A DNA stretch of 64,000 nt from Leptasterias polaris (GCA_037783415.1 JAZGTN010000052.1:2728001-2792000); one strand, 5' to 3'. Counted from the first letter of the stretch, positions 1 through 11,747 are shown. The notes: generated by a model from the letters alone, not told the origin. Translations and numbers: made by a program.

Positions 1-825
1 ACCAGTTGTACTGTGCTATATTGATGATAGCGCCAGTACAGGAACAACGGCCTTGGCATCAGGTAGGTCAAGAATAGGGTGGCGAAAGTCGGGCTATGGG
101 GGATCAAGGGAACATCTTGGGCTTATTCATATCCAACCCCAGCTAAATTTAAGGACCCTAAAAAGGGTTGAGCGGCTACAAAAAGGTAAGGAGGGGGGGC
201 GGGCAATTATACGAACAGCGGCTAAGCCTTTAGACATCACTTTTACTGGAAGTGTACTACCACAGGAAAAAAATTAATGCTCCGGGAGTCAATTGAAAAA
301 CCCAAAATGGGAAACCTTTTGTCAGTTGCAGTATTTGGTAACGGAATGTGTTATATGGCCTCGGGAAGATGTGGGAGCGTCGTGAGATTGGAATCATTAT
401 TGTAATATTATTATTTAAAAAAGAAACTGTAGCGACAAGTATGGCTGTAGTGCAGTGGTTGACCTCAGTTTTTCATCAGCTGGGCCGAATAAATAAAAAA
501 GTTATGAGCACAACATTTGGTAGTCGAAACGGGCTACCAGCCAATGAGCACAACATTTGGTCGTCGAAACGGGCTACCAGCCAGAATCTCATCATGTTTG
601 TTTAGTAAGATTCCCATGCTAATACTTCTGCTTGGCCCACCTTACAAAGTTTTTATTCACGTGTATCCGTGTGATCAAGAAGGGGCTTGAGATTGAATCC
701 TATAGGGCCTACCCCACCGAGTAACTAAAACTGACTGCCAATAATTATTTCATATTTATTTTGTTGTCATAAGGGGGGGGGGGGATTTTTGCTACAATGA
801 TCTGTGTCTCTTCTACCCGTTGCAG
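1..825. other. SLCO intron or 5' flank, with possible retroelement remnant
   Basis: No SLCO exon is recognisable before the acceptor at 821-825, so this is probably intron. Bases 2-277 form an open frame that begins with a YIDD-containing stretch (CYIDDSASTG). This is weakly like the catalytic box of a gypsy-type reverse transcriptase, but the rest of the frame is not recognised and may be chance. A 41-bp near-perfect tandem duplication lies at about 502-583. A run of G residues precedes the polypyrimidine tract of the first SLCO exon. Confidence 0.3.
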
Positions 826-3800
826 GAATTTTCGAGAGCGTTTACGGGATAGGTGGTCTTATTGGTTTCCCAATTGCCGGTGGTATGCTGAGCCTGTGGG
901 TAGATTTCAACCGTGTAGACGTCAGCGAGATCAGCCTCACCCCGGATGACTACGGCTGGGTAGGTGCCTGGTGGCTGGGATTTCTCATCATTTCAATCAC
1001 GTATTTCCTTCTCTCGTTTGTTCTGTTCTTGTTCCCAAACCGTCTACCCATGAGCCGTGGAAAGGAGGATGCTGGTATCAAGGAGGTCGAAGAGAGCAAC
1101 GGAGAAAGGGCAACGGATGGGAAGAAGCTAGTTCGAACATCTGCTCTGGCAGCTCTCAAAGGTACATGTAGACTGGTGCCCTGTAAGTCCAGGCACCGGT
1201 CTTACAAATCCAATAGTTTCATTGGATAGACATACATGCAATGACTCACCAGCAGGTTCTAGAGGCCGGTATCTGGTTCTATTCACCAGCCTCAAATTGT
1301 GACGTTAGATGTTCGAGCTAAGGTACAATGTAACAGTGACCATTTTGTGGAGACAAACGCTTTTTATAGCACAGACCCCCAAATGGGTCAGGACCCCTAT
1401 ATACTCGGAATACGGGTCAATTCTGACCGGCCAGGAGTTTTTCCCGCGTTTTTTCCCTTCATAAGGCCTACTTAAACCGGATTGATCAAGAGGAGTCTTT
1501 AACACACAACAGTGTATATATTATATACCACAGCATTTTTGATATTTTTTTATATTTTCAGAGTGGCCTCGCTCGGTATGGCGACTTCTAAAGAATCCAA
1601 TTTACCGTCTGAGCTGTTTGTCATATATCACGGAGAACGCCCTCTTCTATTCATTGTTCACCTTCTTCCCAAAGTACATGCAGGACCAGTTCAGCATCGA
1701 TGTGTTTACATCCGGCAATATAACCGGTATGATATGGTTTGTGTAATGTGTGTAAATGAGAAGTATAACTAGTAAACTTACGGGTACAACCATGACGGAT
1801 AAGTCTTTTGGGAGCAGTGTTGGCTCTGAAAAGAGCCGGTGTGCTTGACGTTTCGAACAGTATACTCTGCTCGTATTCAGACCTGAATCAGACTTACAAA
1901 AACAATCCATTGTGGTTTTCTTTAAAACATAACCAGATGATTAAAAAGACTGTTAAAGTATGTTTCACGGTGTGGCCTAATTATAAAATTATTGTTAATT
2001 ATAGTTACACTTATTGCTTAAGAGAAGGGGTTCAACCCCGTGTTTCTGGCCGAATACATTGCAGCACCTTGTAAACCCTTACAAGGTGTTATACAAATGG
2101 GTCTCATAATTGAAAAACTTCGCCCCCCCAAAAAAAACCCAAAACAAACCCCCGTTATTCAAATAATAGCGCCATATAAAAACATAGTTCTCAAAATGAA
2201 TTTACAATCATGCAAAATGAAATGACTTTGTTTGCCAGGTTTTGCCCTGATCCCGGCCTGGGCAGTTGGTGCACTTATCGGCGGTGTCGTGGTCAAGGTA
2301 TTTGGCCTGAAGTTGCGAGGGTTGGTCATGCAAGGATGGATCGCTAGTGCGGTGTCCGCTGGCCTCGTTATCACCTTAATGCTTATCGGATGTAACAATC
2401 AACCAACAGCAGGCGTGACTGTCGGTTACCAGGGAACGAAGTAAGTTGGAAAGTTGGTTAAAAACACACAATATTGTTGGACGAGATTGATTAGTGTGTT
2501 CGAATTTTGTAAAACGAACCAAGTCTATGACGATTTTGAATATAACCGCATAGTTTTTAAACGAAACAAGTGCCAATTGTTGACCTGACTGAGGAGTAAA
2601 CACGTCAGGCTAATTAATATGCAAAGAACTTGTCCCCAAAATATTTTTTTAAATTATTTTGATTAACCAAGTTAAGAAAAGGCACATAATAAAACTATAC
2701 CTAAAGTCCCTACAAACATCCAGGTTGGTTTCTTCACTTGTATATTGTACAAGGGAAAAAAAGAAAGACACATGGCAATTTGGGGTGATGAACACAAAAT
2801 ATTAAATAGGATATCAAAAAGGATATCAGATAATATAAATATTATACAAAATCTATTGAAAACAAAATTATCAATTTTGGGGCGAATAAAAGGTAAAAAG
2901 GAACCCCAAAACAAAAAGGATGTCAGATAATGTAAACATCGATAAAAATCAATGTTAGAAATGAAATCTGTGCCTACGATTCATAAAAAGTGTAAATTGT
3001 TGATTTTAGAGGTCGACACATTTCTATTTTGAACTTTCTACTGCAGATTAGAAAGCATTAGTCTATACGCACCGTGTAACTCTGACTGTTCGTGTGGTTC
3101 CGAATCGGCCTTCATTCCGCACTGCGGGTCGGATGGTATCACCTATTTCTCCCCGTGCCATGCTGGCTGTACGGGAGCCAATGAAAACGAGGTAGGTACC
3201 AACCATGTCGCAAATTCCTGACAATACAAACATTTTTATCCGAGGCTTTTCGGAAACATGACAATCGTTTTATTATTGTGAATGTTTAGCAATACAACTA
3301 ATTATTATGCACTGTAGCTCAGAAGCCTTGAGAAAACGTGTAGATGAGGGTGCTTGCAATGAACCAGAAACACTATAATAAGTGCTCTCAGTTCTTTTAC
3401 GTGCATTACCAATTCTAGTACACGGGACATACAGCTTTACGTCCGATCCAAGGGATAAAGCAATGCTCAAGGGCGCAAGCATCGTGACCAGCCACAGGCT
3501 GCTGGGGTTCGAACCCACACTCATCTCATCATCTTCCTTTTCTGTGCAGAAACCTCCTCTGGAGTATACTCGCAAATTGGTTGAGGTGCAAACTAGCAGG
3601 TGCAGACAAAACTCAAGGCATAAAAAGATACGAATGTGCAAGTAAAAGCAGTTATTTAATTTAAGCATTTTGTTTGGGGGGATGGTTAATTAGCTGAAGG
3701 TGACACCCTTTAGTCTGGTCTTGAAGACATCCAGAGTTGGTGACTCAATAACTTGCTTGGGCAGTGAATTCCACAGGCAGATGGTGTCTGGGAAGAAGGA

Positions 3801-6287
3801 GCCTTTCAGTAAGTTTGTGCGAGTGGATGGAACAAGGAGTTTCATGTTATTTCCTCTGGTGGATGAGTTGGCTGGAATTAGCTGGTTGTCGGGGATGTCA
3901 ATGAGTTTGTTGATGACCCGGTACATCATTGTGACTTTGGAGATGGCTCGTTGATGTTGTGGAGATGAAAGAGCTTGAACGGTGCACTAGACCGCTCGCC
4001 AGGCGGCCGGGCCACGATACGATGAAAGGGTTCACGGGTTGGTTTTTTAAAAACAAAACAGATTGAGAATGGGTTTACTCTTCCAAAACAAAAAACAATG
4101 ATGCATCACACCTTCAAATGTCTATAGGGTCAGCCAAGGGCCTACTCCAAAAACTAACGACCACCATAACAATTATTTGGTGAAAAGTACTGCAGCTGTT
4201 GATAGCATGAACTATTTTGAGAAAAGATTCTTCGATGAAATATGGTTTTGATCATCTTTCGCCCCAAAATATCAGAATATGAGAAACGATTCATGCATGA
4301 ATCGTTTCTCAGATTTCTTGGGGTCGGTGTCCGGTCGCGAATGCTGTGGCCAGAGATGCGTTTGGTACCAGCTGTCATCTCGCTAAACATGGATGGATTC
4401 GACGTGCGTGTGAAAATACCGTACCAGTTTTTGCTGTAAATTATATATACACTGTATTCAGCTGAAACTTTCACTTGTGACTTTTACTGTATTTGTCTTT
4501 ATACTTCTGCCTATAAATCAGCTTTACGTTCACGAAAGACAATCTATGACCCTTTGATGATTGTTTCGGACATATTCTAAATTCGCCTTTTCGCACTAAC
4601 AAACAGACGTACACAGGGTGTTCCTGCCTGGAGTTACCATTGTCAGAGTCATCGACCACGCCACCAATGTTAACGCCCGGCCATTGTGAGTCCGACTGCT
4701 CCAATATCATCCTCTTTGTCTTAGTGGCATCCTTGTGGGTATTCAGTACGGGGCTTATCAGCTCTCCTAGGAACATCATCATAATAAGGTAAAGGTCATC
4801 ACCTTGACCTGAGGTCACGGTAAAGGTCACTACCTTGACCTGAGGTCACGGTAAATGTCGCCACGTTGACCACAGGTCAACAAAAACAAAATTTTCAAAG
4901 TCTTTTCCTTGAAGAATCCCAATCCGAAGGGAATTTTAAAAAAAATCCGTTTCCTGGTCCTCCATTTCAAGTCTACAAAATCGGGTTTCTCGCCCCACCG
5001 TCTTATCAAAGATCCCATATTGTGATGATTTTCCCCCAACTATCCAGGATCATTTCGTGAAACAGAAGAAAACACGTACAGGCGCAACAGCTCCGTGTTC
5101 AAATGATTCATTTAGTGCATTGCCACAATTACGGTTGCTAAATCCCCAGACTCGAAGTATGGAACCAAACGCTCACTGGTAAAGCATTTGACCCTACAAT
5201 ATGAACAAGAGCCATGATTACAGGCAGACACGCCTCTGGACTACAGACCAGTAGGGTGTGTGCAGTGTGCCCAATGGGTTTTATTCAATTACGTAATAAA
5301 ACATAGCAACTTATACTTGTGAGGCTTGGTATACAATAATCAATTAATTCAATTATACATCTTAACATTAATTATCAACAAAAGTTGTTTTTTGAGAGGT
5401 AAATGTTTTTTTTCTCCATCAAACGAAGGATCATCTTCCACAATGCTTAAAATATTTCCATTAAGACAAAACAAGATGTTTTCTAAATCATACATTCTCG
5501 TGTTTTGTCACTGCACCTTTATATGCCCTAATATATTTTTCATTTTTTTGGGGTATAGTTCCGTCGAACCGGCAGATAAAACCTTTGCGCTTGGACTGAG
5601 TCGCGTTCTCTCTCTGACCCTAGGTAAGTTATTTGGCCTGAGTTCTTCCTCGTTTGGCCCATCGGTAATGAAATCAAAGCGCACACAAATTAGACGAAAA
5701 TATAATGGTTCAACTGGCACTACATGTATTCAGGAAGAGATAAACTTTGAAAGCACCAAGGGCAGACTATATTCAGGCATTTTATTTTTGTGTAAGCCAA
5801 CTTATTGTTCTCATAATTTCGTTTTTGTGTAACATTTTCATTCACGTCATATTTAAAGAACAAAAGAATGAACAAATTTGCATATCTATGTATTTATTAC
5901 GTTTTCAACCACTGGTTAACATTTTGAAATAATATCAACTGATTGGAAGAAGTGTAGGTTTCAAGATCAAATTAAAAGTATATATCATAATAGCATTATT
6001 GGGTTGAAATATTGTAATACATTTGCCAACTTAATTTTCACAAAATTCCAGGGTCACTACCGTTCCCGGTGCTGTATGGAATCTGCATCGATTCATCGTG
6101 TCTGGTATGGCAAACCCTATGCGGGGAGCGAGGATTCTGTGATGTGTACGACATCGAACAGTTCCGGTTGATTCTGTTTGGTCTGTCCAGCGGGATTCTC
6201 GTGCTGCAGACATTTGTCTTCTTCTTGTTGTGGCTGGTTGCCCGCCGTAGGCAACCCGGTCCAAGTTACGCTGAGGTGACAAACTGA
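826..6287 (+). CDS. SLCO-like: SLCO/OATP organic anion transporter, 3' seven exons (partial)
   Basis: This encodes a multi-pass plasma-membrane transporter of the OATP (SLCO) family, which carries amphipathic organic anions. Exons are 826-1161, 1562-1726, 2239-2440, 3047-3191, 4607-4788, 5559-5623 and 6052-6287. All have GT/AG borders and phases join without a break, giving 442 residues to the TGA at 6285. Exon 1 carries the OATP signature next to a membrane helix ([14 protein letters not shown]). The family consensus has Arg-Trp where this reads Gly-Trp. Exons 3-5 supply the large extracellular Kazal-like loop with 11 cysteines, the number conserved in the family. The last exon holds the final helix, followed by an RRR positive patch and a short cytoplasmic tail. 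The N-terminal half, with the first five or so helices, lies outside the window. Assignment to the family is firm; the subfamily is not determined. Confidence 0.93.
3240..3535 (-). repeat. tRNA-derived SINE, family B (degraded copy)
   Basis: The sequence includes a segment ending in GGGGTTCGAACCCACACTC at about 3503-3521. That is the reverse complement of a tRNA B-box type head. It shares its body (the 'ttcttttacgtgcattaccaa' type block) with copies near 29120, 33785 and 40570. It lies in an SLCO intron, in reverse orientation to the gene. Boundaries are approximate. Confidence 0.6.
3690..4012 (-). mobile_element. LINE fragment, C-terminal end of reverse-transcriptase ORF
   Basis: The minus strand encodes a peptide ending at about 3690. 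It contains [20 protein letters not shown]-like and [13 protein letters not shown] motifs. This is the familiar C-terminal tail of non-LTR retrotransposon proteins (Jockey/CR1-type elements), where the 'FFP...WNSLP' motif precedes the stop. Only about 90 codons remain, so it is a 5'-truncated fragment lying in an SLCO intron. A tRNA-like SINE head directly abuts it at about 3970-4012. Confidence 0.65.
4263..4323. repeat. Palindrome in SLCO intron
   Basis: Bases 4280-4311 are a perfect 32-bp inverted repeat with no spacer (GAGAAACGATTCATG and its complement). Outside it the arms continue imperfectly to CCCC/GGGG at 4263 and 4323. The sequence resembles the interior of the TTAA-bounded elements listed elsewhere in the window. 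Confidence 0.6.
4787..4880 (+). repeat. Tandem 32-bp repeat rich in AGGTCA half-sites, at an SLCO splice donor
   Basis: Starting exactly at the donor of the 4607-4788 exon there are three copies, the last degenerate, of a roughly 32-bp unit. Each unit begins GGTAAAGGTC and contains AGGTCA and TGACCT hexamers in direct, inverted and everted arrangement. The splice donor sequence itself (GGTAAA) is therefore repeated. Confidence 0.75.
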
Positions 6288-6488
6288 GACGGAAACAGGG
6301 AGAGCACGAAATAGGGGCCTATTTACTCTCAACCTTTTCCCCTTCACACTCAAATAGCACAACTAGACTGAAGAGGTTTTTAGTGCAGTAGTGATTTCAT
6401 AAAACGACTTTTAGGCCTATGTATATTTGAGCTCCTGGTAAATGGAGTTCGTTGATCAAGAGTGGTCTTAAAAGTATTTATTTGCGAA

Positions 6489-7043
6489 TGTAGGGATCCC
6501 AAGTGCGCCCTCAGTGGTTATTTTGTAAAAAGTTTACTTTGGGGTCGCCACCTGTTGACCCAGTCTCTTTTTCATTTGGTAGCTTTTGCACGAGAGAGCA
6601 CATTATTTTATCTCGGTATTTCTCTCCATTTTGTGGGGAGCATGGCTCTGGCCATGCTCCACATGCTATTCATTTGGGAGGGATAGTTTCGTAGAACTCT
6701 CTGTGAGTATTATAATATCTTTAGTATCTTTTGATTATAGAAAGATCGTCTTTTATGAAGCTTTTTCAATCACAGTGTGTATTGTAAACTTGTAGTGTGT
6801 GTGTAGCCAGCCTCGTGTTGCGCTGACCTTTTGACCTTTAGTGTAACGGTGTACATTTGTAATGTAATGTATGCTATTTTGTAGTCTATGTGCTGTATTG
6901 CATTGGATAATTAAAATCAGTACAGGAGATCATTATTATAATTAACACGTCATGTAGAAATTGTTGCTTGCTTATATTATTATCTTTTGGTGGATCCTCG
7001 TCCTTTTTAATTAGAGGACCGGCCTCCTTCCCGTGTCTCTACA
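6489..7043 (+). repeat. 5' LTR
   Basis: A 555-bp terminal repeat bounded by TG and CA. It contains an internal palindrome around GGGGAGCATGGCTCTGG and an ATTAAA hexamer near 6909 that could serve polyadenylation. It pairs with the right LTR over its full length. Confidence 0.93.
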
Positions 7044-7045
7044 AA

Positions 7046-7063
7046 TGGCGTCGTAGACAGGAT
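7046..7063 (+). promoter_or_regulatory. Probable tRNA primer-binding site
   Basis: TGGCGTCGTAGACAGGAT starts 2 bp after the left LTR. The initial TGG is what a tRNA 3' CCA end would pair with. The same sequence with its upstream CTCTACAA recurs at 7120-7145, and an inverted, slightly shorter form lies between at about 7102-7113. The tRNA identity was not determined. Confidence 0.6.
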
Positions 7064-7918
7064 TGAGAATTCGCCATTTGTTTACATTTTTTTCGCATTT
7101 GTTCTGTCTACGCCGTACCTCTACAAATGGCGTCGTAGACAGGATAGAGTTTTCGCCATTCGCTATTTTTATGACGTGTTATTTGCCCTGGATTATAACT
7201 CCGGACTTTAGATTTTTCTCCTGTGAGAACTGATGTAATCGTTTTCGCGAAATCGTCGCGATCTATGGATAGGATGGTCACCATAAAGCCTTTTTGCATT
7301 CCCTGCATCGACTGAGGACTTCATCGACGGATTTATATTTTTATTTACATTGTATGTTGTGCAACTGATATTGTAAAGTTCTATTTATAGAATTGTATGT
7401 AATATTTGATATTTTCATCCAAGCTTTGATTGCAGATCTGTTTTACATTTTAAAGGCAGTTGTGTCTCATGTGGATCTTTTTGTAAAGATTCTTTTTAGA
7501 AACAGATAATTTTAGAGCCAGGTAGGCCCGTGCTTTGGATAAAGTGTCTTAAGTCAAATATATATTTTTGTTGTTGCACACATATTAATGTATTTAACTT
7601 GAGGTTTTCAGCTAACCACATTTTTCTAGTACATTTTACACCAGTAAATGTATAATACTTTATGACTTCCTGTGTATTTCAATTATCTTGGCATATTATT
7701 GTGTAACTTCTAAGTCTTTGTAAGACTGTATGTCAGTTGGAAATTTTTGAATAGCAATTGTACTTTTTGTCTACAGTGTGGTTAGACAAATTTTGGACTT
7801 GTATTTTTATTGTCTGTCTGTGTGCAGACTGTTTCATAGGTCAATGATTTAGGCCTCATTGTATTTTAACAAGTTAGTCATATTTTGTACGTGCATTGCT
7901 AGTAATTTTATTCCAACC

Positions 7919-8521
7919 ATGTCTTTGCCAGATTCTATTTTGAAGTCGAATAGTGAGTTAGCTAGAACGTTAGTCAGTGCCGTCACAGCTTTTGCTTGTG
8001 AAAATGATGAAGATGCATGTCCTAATAATACTAATGTGGTCGATAGCATCAAGGCTGCATTAGATGCCAGATTGTTTACTATTTTCAAGTGTTTTGAAGA
8101 TTTAAATGCAGACAGTATCAGTATTAATAAGTTGCAGTCACCTGACCCTATTACTTTTTCACATTCAGTTGAGGTGGTAGATACAATTTTTGAAGAGGCT
8201 GAGCCACTAGTTTTTGATCAAATTTCAGTTGGAACTGCTGCTGTTTATAATGTAGAGGTGGCAGGAGATGTTTTTATTTCTCCTTCTGTGAGTGTTTGTT
8301 GTGATAGCCACCATGCAGTTTCCAAGGGCCTCAGTGTATTTAGTAGCCACTCGTTTGGTTTGCCAAATGGCAAAGCCAAAGAAAAAGTAGGGAAGTCTCC
8401 CTTGTATTTAGGGATTGTAATTTATTTTCATTTGTGTATACCTGTCTTGGCAGTAACGGTGACCATCGGTAGGCCCACAGTATATTTTATCTTGGGTCTG
8501 TGGCCAAATGCCATTACTTAA
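7919..8521 (+). CDS. Hypothetical protein of the LTR element (gag-position ORF)
   Basis: A 200-codon open frame from an ATG in good context (ACCATGT) at 7919; an in-frame upstream ATG at 7859 would add 20 residues. The protein starts MSLPDSILKSNSELARTLVS. It is acidic and rich in Ser, Val and Asp in the first two thirds, then hydrophobic near the C terminus. No zinc knuckle, protease or reverse-transcriptase motif is visible. Its place after the primer-binding site suggests a gag-like or remnant role, but the family is not recognised. The hydrophobic end may be non-coding drift read in frame. Confidence 0.4.
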   Translation: MSLPDSILKSNSELARTLVSAVTAFACENDEDACPNNTNVVDSIKAALDARLFTIFKCFEDLNADSISINKLQSPDPITFSHSVEVVDTIFEEAEPLVFDQISVGTAAVYNVEVAGDVFISPSVSVCCDSHHAVSKGLSVFSSHSFGLPNGKAKEKVGKSPLYLGIVIYFHLCIPVLAVTVTIGRPTVYFILGLWPNAIT

Positions 8522-10417
8522 ATTTTGTATTAGCAGAGGAATCCTGCATACTTGTAGTGTCAGCTCAAGCTGCCTCTGATCAACCTAAATATATAACATG
8601 GTGTTTCTCTTCATGTCTGGATGTTTTCCGCACCATTATTATATACATGTAGTCCTTTGCATTGTATAAATTTCAAGTTTCCTTTTTGTATTTTTCTACC
8701 TTTTGGATACTTTGAAACCTGCTTCTTTCATAATTTATGGAGGAGATTTATCTGTTGTATTGTATTATACAGCTATTGATATAAACATGCCATTGAAGAT
8801 TTGGTAATGTATGTGCATGTATGTGTATTGACTTTTGGATCTACATAATTTCATGATTGTGCAGATGCTTTTATTCAGGTTTATATCCTGATTTGTCAAA
8901 GTTTGGTTCATGGAGATAGTTGTCATGTATTTATATTTATCTTTCACAATCTTTGTGATATGGGAATTTTATGATGTCTAATTGCATTTCTAACTTTGTT
9001 CCCTAAGAACGTTTTGCGACGGGATTATACATGTAGGTTCCTAATTTTAGTGTGGTTGCTAAGTGAAATATTTTTGTCAGCAGTTTTATAGTTTGGTGTA
9101 ATCCAACTTTTTATGCTCGCCGATTAATGGGATATTTTTATATACCCTTCTGTTGTGAGATCTTTTGTCTGACGTTTTCACCATGTTTACTGCCATTTAT
9201 AGGACCACTTTTTAAGAAATGCTTTTGTCATATTAAACATTATTCTCATGTCATTGTTGACACCCTAGTACATAGTGATGGGTCTTTGCTCCCTCAATTG
9301 TAGATGTTATTATAGTTGGTAGAATTGAAATAATTTTGTCACTTAGCCTGATATGGTTTAGTGTGCATTTTGAAGTTGGCTGTGTTGTCCAACTCTGTTG
9401 TTGTTCTCACAGTGTGGGTGAGACTATTTATAATCTACCATGCTTTTCTACCTTGTGGATGCATACATTTTAGTGATTGATAATATATTTGCCTTTTTGC
9501 TTTCCAAGCAAATGCAATTAAAGTTACAGCAATTGTTATATTATATTCTCCATTGTAATCTTTGTGAGCTTTGAATGGAACCAAACTGTTCTGCCTGTCT
9601 GTTCAGATCCAATTGTTCATTTCATATGTATTGTAGTAAACAAATTGAAAACGATTTGTCTGTAGTGAGATCCAAGATTAATGTCATTTGGATTTAATGA
9701 CAGGGTTTTGCTTTTTTGAATGATTTTACACCAAGTTATGTGTAAACTATTTTAGAGTTTTGGACATGATTTTAAGATAGCCATTTTGTTGTGCAGTGTA
9801 TGTTCATGGTTGCTCTATAAATAGAGACAAGCTATTCCCGCCATGTGAGTGTATTATGTCTGTTCAACCCGTGGTTGACCTCAATGTATTACATTGTGGC
9901 AACTTTGCTATTTTGAGATTGGGTTCAAGAATTTGCTGTTTAAACTGTGTGTTTACATGTGAAATTTACTAGACAGGTTTGGTATTGGGATATGCACCTA
10001 TGTACTGTTACCCTTTACTTGTTTTTGGAGCTGACATGGAATACGTTTTTCGATGAGGATGTTTTATCCATGCATGTGTGTCAGTTTGTATTTAGAAAAC
10101 CTGGTATTAGTGAACATTCAGTGGATATTATATGCAGTGTATTTTTCTGCTGTGTGTACTGGATTCTGAATCCATCTTGAATAATGTTATAGGATGGATC
10201 TTGTGTAGGCCTATCAATTTATGAGATTGTATTAACTATTTGTCGTTTTCATAAATCCTTTCAAGGTCGCACTTGTATTTGTTTTGAGGTTAGCTTGTAT
10301 CACAACACACTGTGTGTAGTGACTACCTGACATTGATCCCTGTGATCTACCTCAATTATTGTAAATTAAAAGTTGTTTTTGGACCACTCGGGTCGCGTGG
10401 TCATAAAGTAGGGAACC

Positions 10418-10987
10418 TGTAGGGATCCCAAGTGCGCCCTCAGTGGTTATTTTGTAAAAAGTTTACTTTGGGGTCGCCACCTGTTGACCCAGTCTCTTTT
10501 TCATTTGGTAGCTTTTGCACGAGAGAGCACATTATTTTATCTCGGTATTTCTCTCCATTTTGTGGGGAGCATGGCTCTGGCCATGCTCCACATGCTATTC
10601 ATTTGGGAGGGATAGTTTCGTAGAACTCTCTGTGAGTATTATAATATCTTTAGTATCTTTTGATTATAGAAAGATCGTCTTTTATGAAGCTTTTTCAATC
10701 ACAGTGTGTATTGTAAACTTGTAGTGTGTGTGTAGCCAGCCTCGTGTTGCGCTGACCTTTTGACCTTTAGTGTAACGGTGTGCATTTGTAATGTAATGTA
10801 TGCTATTTTGTAGTCTATGTGCTGTATTGCATTGGATAATTAAAATCAGTACAGGAGATCATTATTATAATTAACACGTCATGTAGAAATTGTTGCTTGC
10901 TTATATTATTATCTTTTGGTGGATCCTCGTCCTTTTTAATTAGAGGACCGGCCTCCTTCCCGCCGGCCTCCTTCCCGTGTCTCTACA
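10418..10987 (+). repeat. 3' LTR
   Basis: A 570-bp copy of the left LTR. The 15-bp difference in length is a tandem duplication of CCGGCCTCCTTCCCG just before the terminal TGTCTCTACA. The bases before it (AAAGTAGGGAACC) are a poor polypurine tract. Confidence 0.93.
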
Positions 10988-11380
10988 CGAAGTAGAAACA
11001 TGAATTTTCTAAGTAAAACATTTAGGCCTATTTGTTGATTTTGATTTCTTTTGTTTTCAAATGTATACGCATTTTTCGTTTAATGACCTTTTAATCATTA
11101 TGGATGTGAAATTGCAGTTAATGATTGTGAGCACTGAGCAGACCATTATGGTGTTTATGTGTATAAAAACACAATACACCAATACTGTGAGTTGCCATGC
11201 AACTGGGAGTCAACCAACTGCACTGTGTGCAGAAGAAACACCGCGCGGGCAGCACAAGAGGAAGTCTTCTAGCTTTAACTCACTATCCCCAAAAACAAAA
11301 GAGAGATCTGAAATGTGTATTCATTATTACAGCCTGGAGCTGGTTGCTGTAATATCCTCAATGCTTCAACACCACTGTTT

Positions 11381-11384
<4 letters not shown>

Positions 11385-11412
<28 letters not shown>

Positions 11413-11655
11413 TTAACCAAATCCAACAGCGATCAAGTCGCCAATAACAGGATGGTATTAAGTGAAGAGAAGACAATGAAGGAAGTTTCAGTTTTAGATG
11501 TGGGAGGAAAACCCCAGAGAATTATTCCAGGGAAAACCCACGCGATCAGGCAGGGACTGAAAACCCAATCCACATAGTGCCCCAGGTGGGATTCGAACCG
11601 GGGTCCCATAGGTGGAAGGCGAGGCAAGATACCACTACACCAACCTGACCGCCTG
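11385..11655 (-). repeat. tRNA-derived SINE, family A
   Basis: Read on the minus strand, the head (from about 11655) has A-box-like GGTTGGTGTAGTGG and B-box GGTTCGAATCC. A conserved body follows, then a (TAAA)n tail at 11385-11414. The same body occurs at 46355-46625, 54886-55150 and, decayed, near 51180-51275. The body block reading GTGGGAGGAAAACCCC on the plus strand is like a central domain shared by many animal SINEs. Confidence 0.8.
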
Positions 11656-11747
11656 GTATTTATGGTATATGCTTCAACGCATAATTGTGAGAATCGAACA
11701 ACATGGAAAGCATAGGGCCTGCCTACACGTAACGAGTTATAATAAGA

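Larger units (their letters stand above)
6489..10987 (+). mobile_element. Complete non-autonomous LTR retroelement
   Basis: Two direct repeats (6489-7043 and 10418-10987) begin TGTAGGG and end CTCTACA. They enclose a 3,374-bp internal region. A 4-bp target duplication, CGAA, sits at 6485-6488 and 10988-10991. The repeats differ by one visible A/G change and one 15-bp internal tandem duplication in the right copy, so insertion is recent. A likely primer-binding site begins two bases after the left LTR. The internal region is T-rich on this strand and has only one open frame longer than 100 codons, with no protease, reverse transcriptase or integrase motif. It therefore depends on enzymes from another element, much like plant LARDs or TR-GAG elements. 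It lies 201 bp after the SLCO stop, in the same orientation. Confidence 0.9.

Noticed and set aside
53..277. Open frame with YIDD at the left edge as a retroviral-type polymerase
   Set aside because: Only one short motif matches and the flanking residues fit no reverse transcriptase box; it is noted only as a possible remnant.
6503..6795. Open frames inside the left LTR (repeated in the right LTR) as genes
   Set aside because: They are identical in both LTRs because the LTRs are copies; no family resemblance or start context supports coding.
11061..11447. 128-codon frame after the right LTR
   Set aside because: It runs into the TTTA microsatellite of a SINE (ending in a poly FIYL pattern), so it is chance.
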